Assembly: GCA_013433145.1 (NCBI GenBank)
Contig: CM024185.1
Span: forward strand, 3,546,501 to 3,610,500
Reading direction: 5' to 3'
DNA length: 64,000 nt
DNA from: Ascaris suum
Lineage: Eukaryota; Nematoda; Chromadorea; Rhabditida; Ascarididae
Translations under genes and position numbers: made by a program
Shown: positions 12,111-23,569 of the stretch, one piece after another
How positions within the stretch are numbered: position 1 is the first letter of the stretch
Layout: each line of letters starts with the position of its first letter
Notes under the pieces: model-generated
Databases searched by the model: none
The model's input: the letters and a program-made list of their open reading frames with translations, nothing else
What the model was told of the DNA's origin: nothing

Positions 12111-12600
12111 AAGTGCATCCACATATTTGGGAATCACTAAAGAAGTATAGAATCAGAAAAAAGTATAAGAGATTTTGGCAATAAATTTCCAGTGAGGAAC
12201 ATGAAATTTCCAATCTAATTGGTTTAATAATACTTTCAACACAAACGCAACCTTTTAGCTTGCAACGGTTTATTTACGAGAGCGGATTTTTGGCAATGCG
12301 CCTCGCTTACCTTTACCGGATATTTGCTCGATTCGAGGAATTCAATCCCCAACCACATCACACAATCGCTCAGCGTTGAAGAATTCGAACAATCCGCACG
12401 CTACATATCCTCCATGGCCACAAATCCGCGGTGAAAGAACAGATGCAGCTCATTCCCTATTCCCTGTTGGAAGTAGTCCTTTGAGAGGGCTGGCAAATAT
12501 TTCAATCAGACTGGAAAAGTAATCCTGGCAAGCAGGATCGGTGGAACTCGAATCTAGATTCGTCTGAGGAAACTTCCTTTGCCAATGGTTCATATCAACC
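12111..12600 (+). repeat. Repeat family R, unit 2 (tandem, diverged)
   Basis: Aligns by eye with 11400-11890 over its whole length, with many substitutions and small gaps. One frame is open from about 12192 to 12377 (SLQRFIYESGFLAMRLAYLY is part of it) before a TGA, and an overlapping frame continues. The start of this unit (about 12111-12240) is also present in the inverted copy at 15568-15690. Coding origin is possible, but the unit now contains several stops and frame changes. Confidence 0.65.
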
Positions 12601-15559
12601 CATTTTTTAATGATAGATGATGAGATTTATTTTGTTGGTTATGAATGAGTTGTTTTTCCAGGTGCTTTTGCAAATTTCTTTGATAAACGATCATTATGAT
12701 TAAGTAGTGTAGATGCGCATTCTTGGAACTATGTATGTGTCTGTCTGCGTTTGCTCGACAGTTTCAACTCGAGAAATGCTTAAGTTAGAATTGTTGAGTT
12801 CGACCAGCATGTTGCATCACACGAATCACTGCCTATTTCATATTCACATCGATCTATCAACGTTGAATGAAGCTTTTACCACATCACGCAAAATTGCATG
12901 CGTATACAGCGCTCAGATCTTCATCACGCACCAATTAGCTCAGAGAAGCACTAATTTTTTAAGGAATTTTTGATCGGTCGATGAGATAAGTCGGAACATA
13001 TGCGGAGGTGTCTTTGATGCATTGCTGTTTACAAGCAGATTTCGAGAATAATTGGACAGATGAGAAGAATGCAAAAGTGCATGTGATAGACACAAAGAAG
13101 TCATGGGTAAAACTATGTTCTGTTATAATCAAAGAGCCTTTTTTCCTCTGCGATTAGGATCAATGTTGCTAATTCATCCAACCTTCGAGGCATTCGTATT
13201 GTGCTACCCTTTTTCCCGAAAGTTTGCCACACACAGTCATTCATGAGAAATTTAACCAATAATTAGCAATTTTAGTTTAGTACCATCCAAGTGAACGTTC
13301 GCTAATTATGCAAATCGCTTTTTTTCCCGAGAGTTGATGAATGGTACTGTAATTTGTCCTTTCTTTGAAGCGCTTTATTTGTAGATGACTGAATAAAAGG
13401 TTAGACAGCGTCAAATTTCCTCTTTTCTTAAATACTCTGTTTGTTCAATGAATTTCTGACTCAAACATTCATCGTTTAACATATTTTTTATGGGTTGATT
13501 TTTCACAGTAAACCTGTGACTGCTTATTTATTTTATTTTATACGCTTTGATTTAATAAATTCCTTATGCATGAGTTTGAAGTCGCCCATCGATAACAATG
13601 GCCGATAGTTCGATTTTTCGACGATTCAGCAAAAGACTTCAATGCGGAAACGATTCAGCAAATGAGAAGACAATATGAAAATTTCTAACATCGAATAAAG
13701 ATCATGTGTTTCAAATTTCAATTTATATTTGTTAGGAAATAAATAATCAATTATTTTGCAAAGAATTCGACATACGATTAGTTCAATTAAAATATGAAAA
13801 CGTCATTGAGCATATTTTTTATTTACGTGTTGATAATTTACGAAAATGTTTAGTCATTTGAGAGGAGCACAAAAATGCATCTAGTTTAAATATTCTTATG
13901 AAATCTTTCCTATGTGGTTGATTTCTAATATATCTAAATTGTCGATCACGAGTGATTTTTTGAATAAAAAATTCCATGCGAGCGATAAAATATTTCCGAT
14001 TGATTGTTAATTAGGATGCAATAAATTCTTGATGCAATTCCATCGTTGCATAATCAGTGATCGATAAAAATTGTTGCAAACCGATAGGAACTTTTATGAT
14101 TCAATGGCCGCCGCATTCGTCTTTAATCAGTTCTTTCAAAATTTGCTGATGTAAATTGGGCCACTTATGCAGGGGTGGCAGAGGGGGACAAACGGGCTGA
14201 TGTGGAAAATTTCAAGCGAATAGAACTTCTCGTTTCACTTATACATGGAGAAGTTTTTAATGAAGACGAGTTGCAGATCCAGTGTGAGCGGGACAGATTC
14301 TCAGCAGAACGTTGGTTTTTTATGATGAACGTAAAGATCACTTCCTCGAGAAAACTCTACACGTGCACTAAATTACTTTTAAGGATTTTCTGCATAAGGA
14401 CCTAAATCACTTGAGCATAAATGATTTTATTGCAATATTCTGTTATCTAGTAGCTTCAAAACGGTTGAGTTATGGATGTGATCTAGAATTAGACGAGTTT
14501 TTCTCTTTATTTTTATGAACTCAAAAAATACACTCATTTCACAATTCACTTCAGACACATTCAGAAAATTCACTGAAAATAGAGGTCTCTTTTCATGTTA
14601 GTTAATTATCGCTTCGACTCTCTTTTTGCATCAACATTTTTCTTAATTAGAGAACTTCTAAAACTTTCTTTTGCACAATGAAAAGCTTAGTAATAGAAAT
14701 TTCGGTATCAAAATGCATAGCAATTCACTCCTAACTCATATAGTCATTTCGCTCCTCATTTGACGAAACATCCATACTCAGTGAATCTTCGTATCACTTA
14801 AATTTCACGGATCCCATTTAGGAATATGGCCTTATTTTACAGAGATATAATTATATTTTAGATGCTAGATTTTTTTTGTCTTTAATGGTATAAATATTTA
14901 TTAATATCATTGATACATTTAATTCATAATGTATTTATTTTAACATATGGAAATTTTAATGCCTATTACACAGTCGAACGTCGAATTAATATTCTTTTTT
15001 TCCTTTATATAGCAAAAGCGCTCTATTGCGGCAGGTTGAAACTTTTTCACAAGAGGTCAAACACATAATTATATAAGCGTAAGCACGTTATCGTGATAGC
15101 ATACTTTTGCATGGCAATTAATGCGCACAATTAACAGCAGTTAACCTTATTTATTATCCGATAGAAGTAATCGAACTGACGTGCGATATCATTAACCAAA
15201 AAGCTGTGTCCCGTTGTCGGAAAGACGGTAGTTATGATACCGTAAACCTTCGACTAATGTTTCCATGATTTTTAATGATTTTTCGACGCCGTCAACTCCA
15301 TGATATTGTGGAATTTTTCGACACAGAGATATTCAAAGCGGACAAACGAAAAAAAAATGCTTTTTCCTTTTCTATATAACGAAAGGAAATAAATCAGAAG
15401 GTTGCTTTAGAGGAATCATAATGAAACCACATAATATGAAATGAAATTTGGTGGCGTCTAATTTTCATTTCATTATGTACGCATAAAGGAGAGCGCTTCA
15501 AAGAAAAGGCAAATTAAAGTACCATTCAGCGTTGAGCATAAATGATTTTATTGCGATGT
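12601..15559. other. Non-coding stretch between the repeat arms
   Basis: AT-rich sequence with no supported exon. A short element of about 24 bases (TTGAGCATAAATGATTTTAT is its start) near 14412 recurs in the same orientation near 15532. The second copy directly abuts the inverted repeat arm, so the two may mark edges of an insertion. Confidence 0.5.
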
Positions 15560-15890
15560 TGAGACTGAACCAATAAGATTGAAAATTTTATTTTCCTCGT
15601 TGGAAATTTATTGCCAAAGTCTCTTATACTTTGTTCGGACTCTATGCTTCTTTGTTGAAGGTGCGTACTACTTCTATAATCCTCTGAACGGTTAGTAAAA
15701 AGTGAACGAATGATTGCAATCTATGTTGCAAATAAAATATGCGACTAATAGCAATACTTAAGAGAATAATTTCAGTGCAAAATTCTTCAGTTTTAATTGA
15801 CTTAGGACCCCATTGGGTGTTTGATATAGCAAAGGAATGTGTTAGTGGTTTGTATTCCTGTTTCATGATGGACAATAATATTCATTTGCT
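15560..15890 (-). repeat. Repeat family R, inverted copy
   Basis: Read on the minus strand, this segment closely follows 11925-12250 of the plus strand. Over the first 190 bases or so only scattered substitutions are seen. It crosses the boundary between units 1 and 2, so the tandem arrangement is part of the repeated element. The minus-strand frame (THSFAIS, TQWGPKSIKTEEF, CTEIILLSIAISRIFYLQHR) matches the plus-strand one. The two arms are about 3.3 kb apart and could pair as a large inverted repeat. Confidence 0.85.
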
Positions 15891-18800
15891 TTGGCATCTC
15901 GAGAATATGCAATGAAAATTGGCATTCCCGTCTTCAATTCCCCCCTTTTAAGTCATTATTGTTGCCCAGTCGCTTAGACCAGCGGTCACAAAGGCTGAAG
16001 CGGGTCATCATTTCCTTCGAAATATCCGCATCACACCAATAAGTACCTCTGAAATTGCAGTATCCGTTTCGAAGCTACAACTGTCAACGACCAAGTGCAT
16101 GACTGCATTATAAGTTCTGGAAGTTATATTTGAATAATAATAGTTGAAGAGAGCTATTTTTAGCTGCCTACTCGAACGTTCAAGCCTAGCAAATACTTTA
16201 ATTTATGATTATTTGATTTTTTTGTTTGTTTGCTCCGATCGTTTCTTTTTTCATCAGTTTTGAAAATTTGTTTTCGCATTTGAAAGCAACGTTAGCGTCA
16301 CGTCATATATATATATGCGTTTGCGCTTTTGTGTATCTCAACGAGTACACAGCTTAAGCTATCTTGGCTAAGACTTTGTTTCAATTCGTCATATAGGAAG
16401 GCTTCATAAACTATCGTTCGCAATTATCCGTCAACTTGTGAAATGCAAAAAATTTTCAAACACTTAAAGGCGTTGGAAAATTTGCGCATATTTATCATGG
16501 AATTGACTTTGATTCCACGACGAGCATAGTAGAACAAATATTCCGGAGTAGATTTTCGCAAGTGATCAAATCAAATGAAATTTGAAGATATGCGCTAAAA
16601 AAAAGTTAATTATTTCTCGTCGATTTATGCAATTTTTAGGTCAGAATAACGGATGGTAATATCCAACGCCATAGTTGCACTTCTGTGATGCTTATGTACT
16701 TATTTTTGAAGTGAATAAGCTTAAACCATCCCAAGAGAATTTATATGCTTTTATTTTGCCAAGAAACGTGCCGCGTAAAATGTTGTTCATTCTATTCGTT
16801 TTCTTTCAATAAACACGTGAAAACATTTCATCAACCAAGAAAGCAAAAAAACATAATTTTATAATTGCTTTCGCGCAAAATGAATTATCACCGTTGACGT
16901 TATTGCTGTTCAATGTCACTCAAAAACTTGCACGTAATTAGTTTCGATTTGAGTTGTTGATTTCACTACTATGAACTTTGTTCATAACATGAATGTTTCA
17001 TGCGTTAGAAATGACGATTTCTTTTTTACAGAATATTTTCGTGATTGCCGTTGACTCGTCCTATTGTTGTGATGCCATTCAAATTTATATGCTTGTTTTG
17101 CAAGATGTGCTTATTTGATGTATACCTGTGTGTTGTTTTGATTGATCACTTCATTTATGCGTTATTACCTGCTTGAAGTGAAAGAAAATTTGCAATTCTA
17201 GTATTATTTACTTGACAATGGTATAAAGAATATTGTACGTTGTTGTCTTTATTGTCCATTGAACGAGCAGCGTTAGATTTTGTGCAAGTACAATGCTTCA
17301 TCCAACTCAGAAAAAGATTGTTTAGCGTTCTTTTGCTTAGTGTTCCATTGACTGTATTTTACGAAATGCAAAGGTGGGAAAACGCACCAGGAAGGCTAGC
17401 ACGACATGTGCATTTTTATTGTGATGTACCAGGACTTTCTGCCGCTCTTTTAATCAAGAGTTTGCAGAAGTGTCGAAAAATAAGTTCAGAGGTGTACTGG
17501 AGAAGCTGAAGTGTTACACTCATCGGAAAAACGCTTCTACAGCTCACATAAGAAAGTAAAATATTCAGAATGACGTTCGAATAAAAAATTTACCTTTCAG
17601 ATAGTATGGAGTTCTTTTTAGACTGTCTTCTAAAAATTTTTTTCTCGAATTCGATGAAACAATGCAAAATATTATATATGAAGTTCTTAGAATAAATAAA
17701 TAGCTCTAGTTGCAATGATCTTCGAGTTGAAATTGCTCAACTCGCCTCGGCAATCAACACGCAAATGTTGAAACACGACATCGCGATAATGCATTCTAGT
17801 TTTAAAAAAATTTCTAAAACGCAAAGCGATACAATATGGGCTAATACTATATATTCATAGGAAGCTGGCGCAGTTATTATAGTCCTGTTCAACTCATTTC
17901 CGATCAATAGTGAACTCAGTGCACAATAAAACTGATTTTTAAATTTATGGGTGCAAAACGTTAAATTCAACTTGGAACAATAGTTGAAATGAGGATACGT
18001 GTGGGTAATTACCTAATTTTAATGATTAGTGAGTGCCATATATTATGAATAAGAAAAGCAATAACGAAAGAAAGAAATCAATTTCGATAGATTTTTTTTC
18101 TTCAATGTGTTGAGTAGAATGTGTATTGCATATTGTGGATTGAAGAGAAATGCATTTGAATAAAACATTTGTGCTATGCCTAATTCCGGAAGATATTGTG
18201 TTTTAATTATCCGCGGATTGTTCGGTATTTTTCTTGCAAAAAGACTGCTGTACTTATCTGTATAGGATGGTAAATGAAGCAAAGAAACGATCTCTCGTAT
18301 GATACGTGATATGCATCCAGTGAAATATTATCGTATTCGATTCAAATTATGAACTTGTTCGTTGTTATGAAAACTTGAAAGCTTTCTTTCATATTCGCAC
18401 GGATTCAGCGTACTCATTCACTAAGCGAAGCAAGCATCGCATACATGATTGGCAGTTCGCACGCAAAATTTGCATATTCAACAATAAGCTAAATAGATTT
18501 CAATTTGGAGTAGTGTGAATTTATTATCAATTGCTCGAAAGAGTCGTTAAGATCGAGAAGTTACTCGTTTGCATGAAATGATTTGCATTTATTTGTGAAT
18601 GTTTCTGCTCAAAAAACGTTTATTTTTATTCACATATATTGATGGTTTTATGTAAATGTGCTGTAATGCTATGTATCATTTGAGTCTTATTATACTTGTA
18701 GATATTCACTTTCTCTCGCTCCCTCTCTCGCTATTCTTCCGGTTGCTGCATTGCAGTTCTCATTATTCTTTTGAATGTGCACCTTACTATGAGGAATAAA

Positions 18801-20370
18801 TAAAATGAGTCGATGGATATAGAATTATAAGTATATGCTGAAGCAAGCAGTAACGACCTAATGTGTCCGTAATAATTGCTGTTTTGCATTGCAATATTTG
18901 CAACACGTCATAATTATGACTAGTTTTACAAATTGTAGTGGATCACTGAATGTGCATTAAAAATATGTGCAAATATTTCATACTTATACCTACTTATTTA
19001 TGAATTTGAATCATTTTGAATTAAGATCAGTGCGCTTTGTAGATAATTTAAGTATCATGAGTGTTAAATAAATTAACTTACTTAGTATGAGTGCTATAAT
19101 TTGCATCCGAAATAATTTTATTTCATGTTCTTATAAACTTAAGCAAAAGCGCCTCGAATTGTTCCAGCCGGGTGGTTTCAGCATATTTGCGCTGAGCGAA
19201 AAAGATATAAATGTGTATTTTTATGCTAGTGATATACGTCTAATAATTGGCGAATCGCGAATAAATTTCATGTCATTGCATCTCCTTACTTTGTGACTAG
19301 TTACTGATTAGTGATTGTTCAAGTTTATGGACATCAAGCGTAACGATCTCATCTAGGGCACTTAATGGTTGGAGATACGAGGCAGATTATTGCGACATAA
19401 ATGCGTTTAGCTGATACGATAAATAGGTTTGGAAAGAGCAGAATTGGGCCATTTTCATATCGGATATTTTTTTGCATCCCAATGAATGATAAATTTAGTT
19501 GCCATGTTTATAGTCTTCTACGATAAGTTCGATTTTGGCAATCAGTTAGCATATGTGAGAGAAATAGATCGCCTCATTGTTACAATTTTTTCCTTAGATT
19601 ATTATCTGCTACTGTCGATTTTCTCGCGACAGCAGTTTTTTTTAGACGAGAAGCTAATGTACAACGCATAATGCATGCCTAGTCGTAAATGTTAGAGCTT
19701 AACTGTGGGTTGGGGTGGAAGAGGGGGAGGTAGTTAAAGAGAAGAGAAGTAAGTGAAAAATTTACGGAATTAGGGAACGACATAAAAAAGTGGACCATCG
19801 TCATCACTGCGCAAATATTTAATCGCCAATATTTCAATGAATATTCATCATATAGTTAAACAAAGCTGATAAAGGATATCAATACGGATTATGGAAATTG
19901 TGAAAAGCTCATACGACCATTGTTTATTATTCATTGCCATCACTAGCTAATATATGGATAATTCCGCTATGTTTTCATTTCTTTCATTCAATTATTTCAT
20001 TATTCATCTGGATATAATTCATTTAATTTCTTCGCTTTAAACGTTATTCATTCGAATGCACTGCCGGAAAAGATGACCATATGAAATCTGTAGATTTCAT
20101 AAAACTCCAGTTGAGCAATCCGAGCAAAGGATCTCTGAATCTCATTGGTCTGCAACACCCGAGCGGCTCTCTGAGTTTTGTCGATAAAGGTTTTTTGCGA
20201 AGGAAACTACCGCGAATTACCACAGTCGCTCCCGAAAAGTCTTGGATGCAAGAGATCCCCTAAGGTCGCCCGATTTTCTTGCATAAATAAGTCTATCACC
20301 TTTAACCACTTCATTTAGTCACTCGCTGCCGAATAGTGCTTATGTTTGATTGGTCAAGTTATGCTCGTGA
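15891..20370. other. Intergenic stretch, no gene supported
   Basis: AT-rich, with short stop-bounded frames on both strands. A 60-codon plus-strand frame at 20081-20263 has somewhat GC-richer codons but no splice sites or relatives in the window. I see no RNA gene here. Confidence 0.5.
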
Positions 20371-21160
20371 TCATCGCGGGAATATCGTATTACAGACGTA
20401 GTGTAAAATTTGACAGACAAACCAGTTCGACCAGTCGAATCTTACTTTCGGGTCTGTTCGACTGGTCGATAGGGAACCACTGGCAGTTGAGCGGCATCCA
20501 TGGCTAATCGATCTCTTGAGACCGCACATAGCAGCGGCCTGCAGATGGGTCTGCCTCACAGATGAGCGAGGGGCAATCCGGTAGAACCATGCAGTGTTGG
20601 AAAGTGATCATCGTTTTGAAAAAATCCGAGTTTTTGTGCAGCGCGATTGACAGTTCTATAACAATGGTTGTTTGAATTGCTGTAGAGGGTGAGGGAATTT
20701 ATCCACTGGCAACTTGCATTCCACAGTGGACCTGTTCCTTGCGGAGACGATGTGAAGTACACCTGCCAACAGGTACGGACTGCACGTATCAGGCGATATA
20801 CACAATTGCCTAAGGGACAACTGTGTGTATTATTCATTGAGCCCATCGCTGCCTTGGCTAATGCAAAGAAGCAAAAAACACCGGAAGTGAAAAGCGTTTC
20901 AACTGCAAGCGCCATAGAAGAAACGAATAGCATATATGTTGTAGTGGCAGCATAAGCTAAACCTTCGATCAATGAACTGGACATCTCGAACTCGAAAATA
21001 TCATGCAATTTGAATTACCACAGTGCTGTGTCATCAGAATGTCAAACAGCCATGAATTTTTTCTCAGAGGAACTATCCGATAATAGCGGCAGGACTGCGT
21101 TCGGAGACACGCTCAAGGACCGAGGGAGGAAGGGGAGGGAGGGGAAGCTTGCAATTAAGT
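20371..21160. other. GC-richer island with open frames on both strands
   Basis: Base composition changes visibly relative to the flanks. The minus strand is open from 21008 to 20556 (150 codons, with a hydrophobic stretch including YAATTTYMLFVSSMALAV). The plus strand is open over 20689-20955 and, after one TAA, for another 60 or so codons. Neither protein is recognised, and two overlapping frames cannot both be real genes. A decayed mobile element or gene fragment is as likely as a living exon. The 13-bp inverted repeat at 20427-20469 sits at its edge. Confidence 0.35.
20427..20469. repeat. 13-bp perfect inverted repeat (hairpin)
   Basis: TCGACCAGTCGAA (20427-20439) and its exact reverse complement TTCGACTGGTCGA (20457-20469) flank a 17-base loop. 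Each arm is itself nearly palindromic. Arms are far GC-richer than surrounding DNA, which makes chance less likely than for AT palindromes. It could be a terminal repeat remnant of an inserted element. Confidence 0.85.
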
Positions 21161-23569
21161 AGTGGCCGAGATTCTCACTTGAACGAAACTTGCGAGCTTC
21201 ATCCTCAAGTTTGGCATGATCGTGGGCGATAGTCGCACGAGTCGTCAAGACTGTGTGTAATCGAATCAGCAAATAATTAAGCTTTTTTACATCTTTAGTT
21301 TTATTAGAGCAGAAAAATTGTTTGCTTCGACTAGCAATGTTTATTAAAGATTTTATTCAATTGAATGACAGATGCTGAATGATGCAGAAATGAATCATAT
21401 AAGAATGCATTTCAGCCGGAAGCATTATCTGTTGAAAGAAAGCTTTATTTGCAATGGAGTAGATAAGTAATAGATCCGACTTGCGCTCGACTTGCACGCT
21501 TAATAAACTCAAAATATAATTTTGTTAGGTAGATGGAGCAAAAACGTTCGAAACAAATAAAGCGGAAGAGGGAAATTATCCTAGAAAGTGGGGAGGCATT
21601 TGATGAAGAAAATATTTCACAGGTCTCCAGTTTCCTTTGAGACATTGCGATTGTAATACCAGATATCAAGTTCAGGATTTTTGCATTTGAAAGATTTATT
21701 GTCCGATATTTAAATAAGAACATGAATTTTAAAGGTGCTCCGTGGCGTCATTAGATACAACGATATCGTGATAATCTATCTTCGTTCAAGAGGTGAATTT
21801 ACAATCGAGATTCTAGAGTTTTTAATTTACGAAAAGCCTTCATTATTTGGTGGTGAAGGTGCAATCTCGCGTCGAAAAACGAAACAATGAAAGGAATATG
21901 AGAATAACGGAAGGAAATTTTTTTTTGCTTTCACTTCTTGCAAATAGAAAGCCTGCCACTTCTTCAACGATCTTATGTAAAGGTGAATGAAAGCAAAAAA
22001 TAAATGTGCATGTTACCTTTCAAGCTCGGCCAATATGAAAGACTTCCGATTAGCTCCACCTGCCTCCTCCCACCTTCTCGCCTCCTTCTTCGTTATACCA
22101 ACCTCACGAAACAAGTAAATTACAGGAAGCGATGAATTACTTGCGCTCTGCCACAAAAAACATCGAAAGAGAGAGTGAATCGTCTTGTAAAATCCATTCA
22201 TATAACAGGAGAACGTCTCTAATATTAGCGAGAATTCAGACGCTGAAAATAGTTCGAAAATATTCGGCGTTAGATAGGAATGGAAGTATTGCTCGCTTAA
22301 TCCCAAATCTTCATGCAACCTCAGCGGCTGTCTAATTTATCGCATCCTTTATGGGCTACAGTCGATTCTACATGCTTATATTATAAGTTGTTAGTTTGTT
22401 GCTTTGGAGTGTGTCTTATAAATCTACAACTCCTATCACTTTTAATTTAAGCTCTAGGATCGACCCATCTCAAAATCTCTAGGATCGAATCTCACCTGTC
22501 CGTATAGATCCTATCAATTTGACTCGTTGCTAATCAACATACGACTTTACTAAACATTCAACAGAGACTTTCTTCATTGCATATTTTTCTACATACTACG
22601 TGTATCACAATTGCAGTTTCCATCATATGCATTGACATCTATCATTTTCCTTACTAGACAACCCACTGAGCCACAATATCTTTTATCGTATAGTATGATA
22701 TTGCTCTAGCATCGATTTTGCAACAATCATTGTCATTTACATATTCCGTTCTAATGATTGTACAGTATGTCGCAATCATGACTATATCGTATTTGTGATT
22801 CTAGAAATGAATAGCGATGCGAATTTAATTATATTTCTTTTTTTTCGGTTATATATGTAGATCAATTTATGAGCGCTTCCTTAACTAATGTGTGTTCCCA
22901 TTTTGGAGGTTTATGCGATAAGTCACCAAATAATATAAGGAGAACGAGAGCAAACAGAGGACTATTCTCCTAAATACTAATAGATTAGCTAAAATGCTCA
23001 AATATAAATGTCTTGAAATTACTGAAAATTTCATTATTTCTCGATGAAAGAATTTGTATAAAGCGATTAGGTTTTGTGAAAGAATTATCTCTAGCATATA
23101 TCTCAATAAAAGTTTTGTATGTGTTAAAGAAATGGAATATTTAAATATTTTTGATTTATCATGTTAGCGTTATCAGCCCGATTCATAGCTACTATATAGT
23201 CTTGGATGGAATCCTGAAGTTGGAGATTTCGCAGGATTCTTTGAGAACTAGGATATTGATGGATAGGAGTGACCATATTGAAGCGTGAGTTCCCATCGCT
23301 TCGATCATCCTGACACACTATGCCCGGCTTTTTGAATGTAAGGGTGGGAGACCTTTTAGAAGTTTCTCATGACTAAAGTAAGAAGAGGGAGGGCGGGATG
23401 TTGAGGACGGCGCTCTTACTTAGAGTTCTTGAGGCAAAGTGCTAAGGATGGTATGGCAGATCTTAGACCTTATGCAAAGCGCTTGTTTTGAGATTACGGT
23501 ACGAAAAAAAATGTGATATGACAGAGAACAGTATCTATATTGTGATACTTCAGAGGTGCTATCGCATAA
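21161..23569. other. Intergenic stretch upstream of receptor copy 2
   Basis: No supported exon. A short direct duplication of CTCTAGGATCGA occurs near 22451 and 22478. Other frames are short and unrelated to the receptor family. The region immediately before 23570 should hold the promoter of copy 2, but no motif stands out. Confidence 0.5.
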
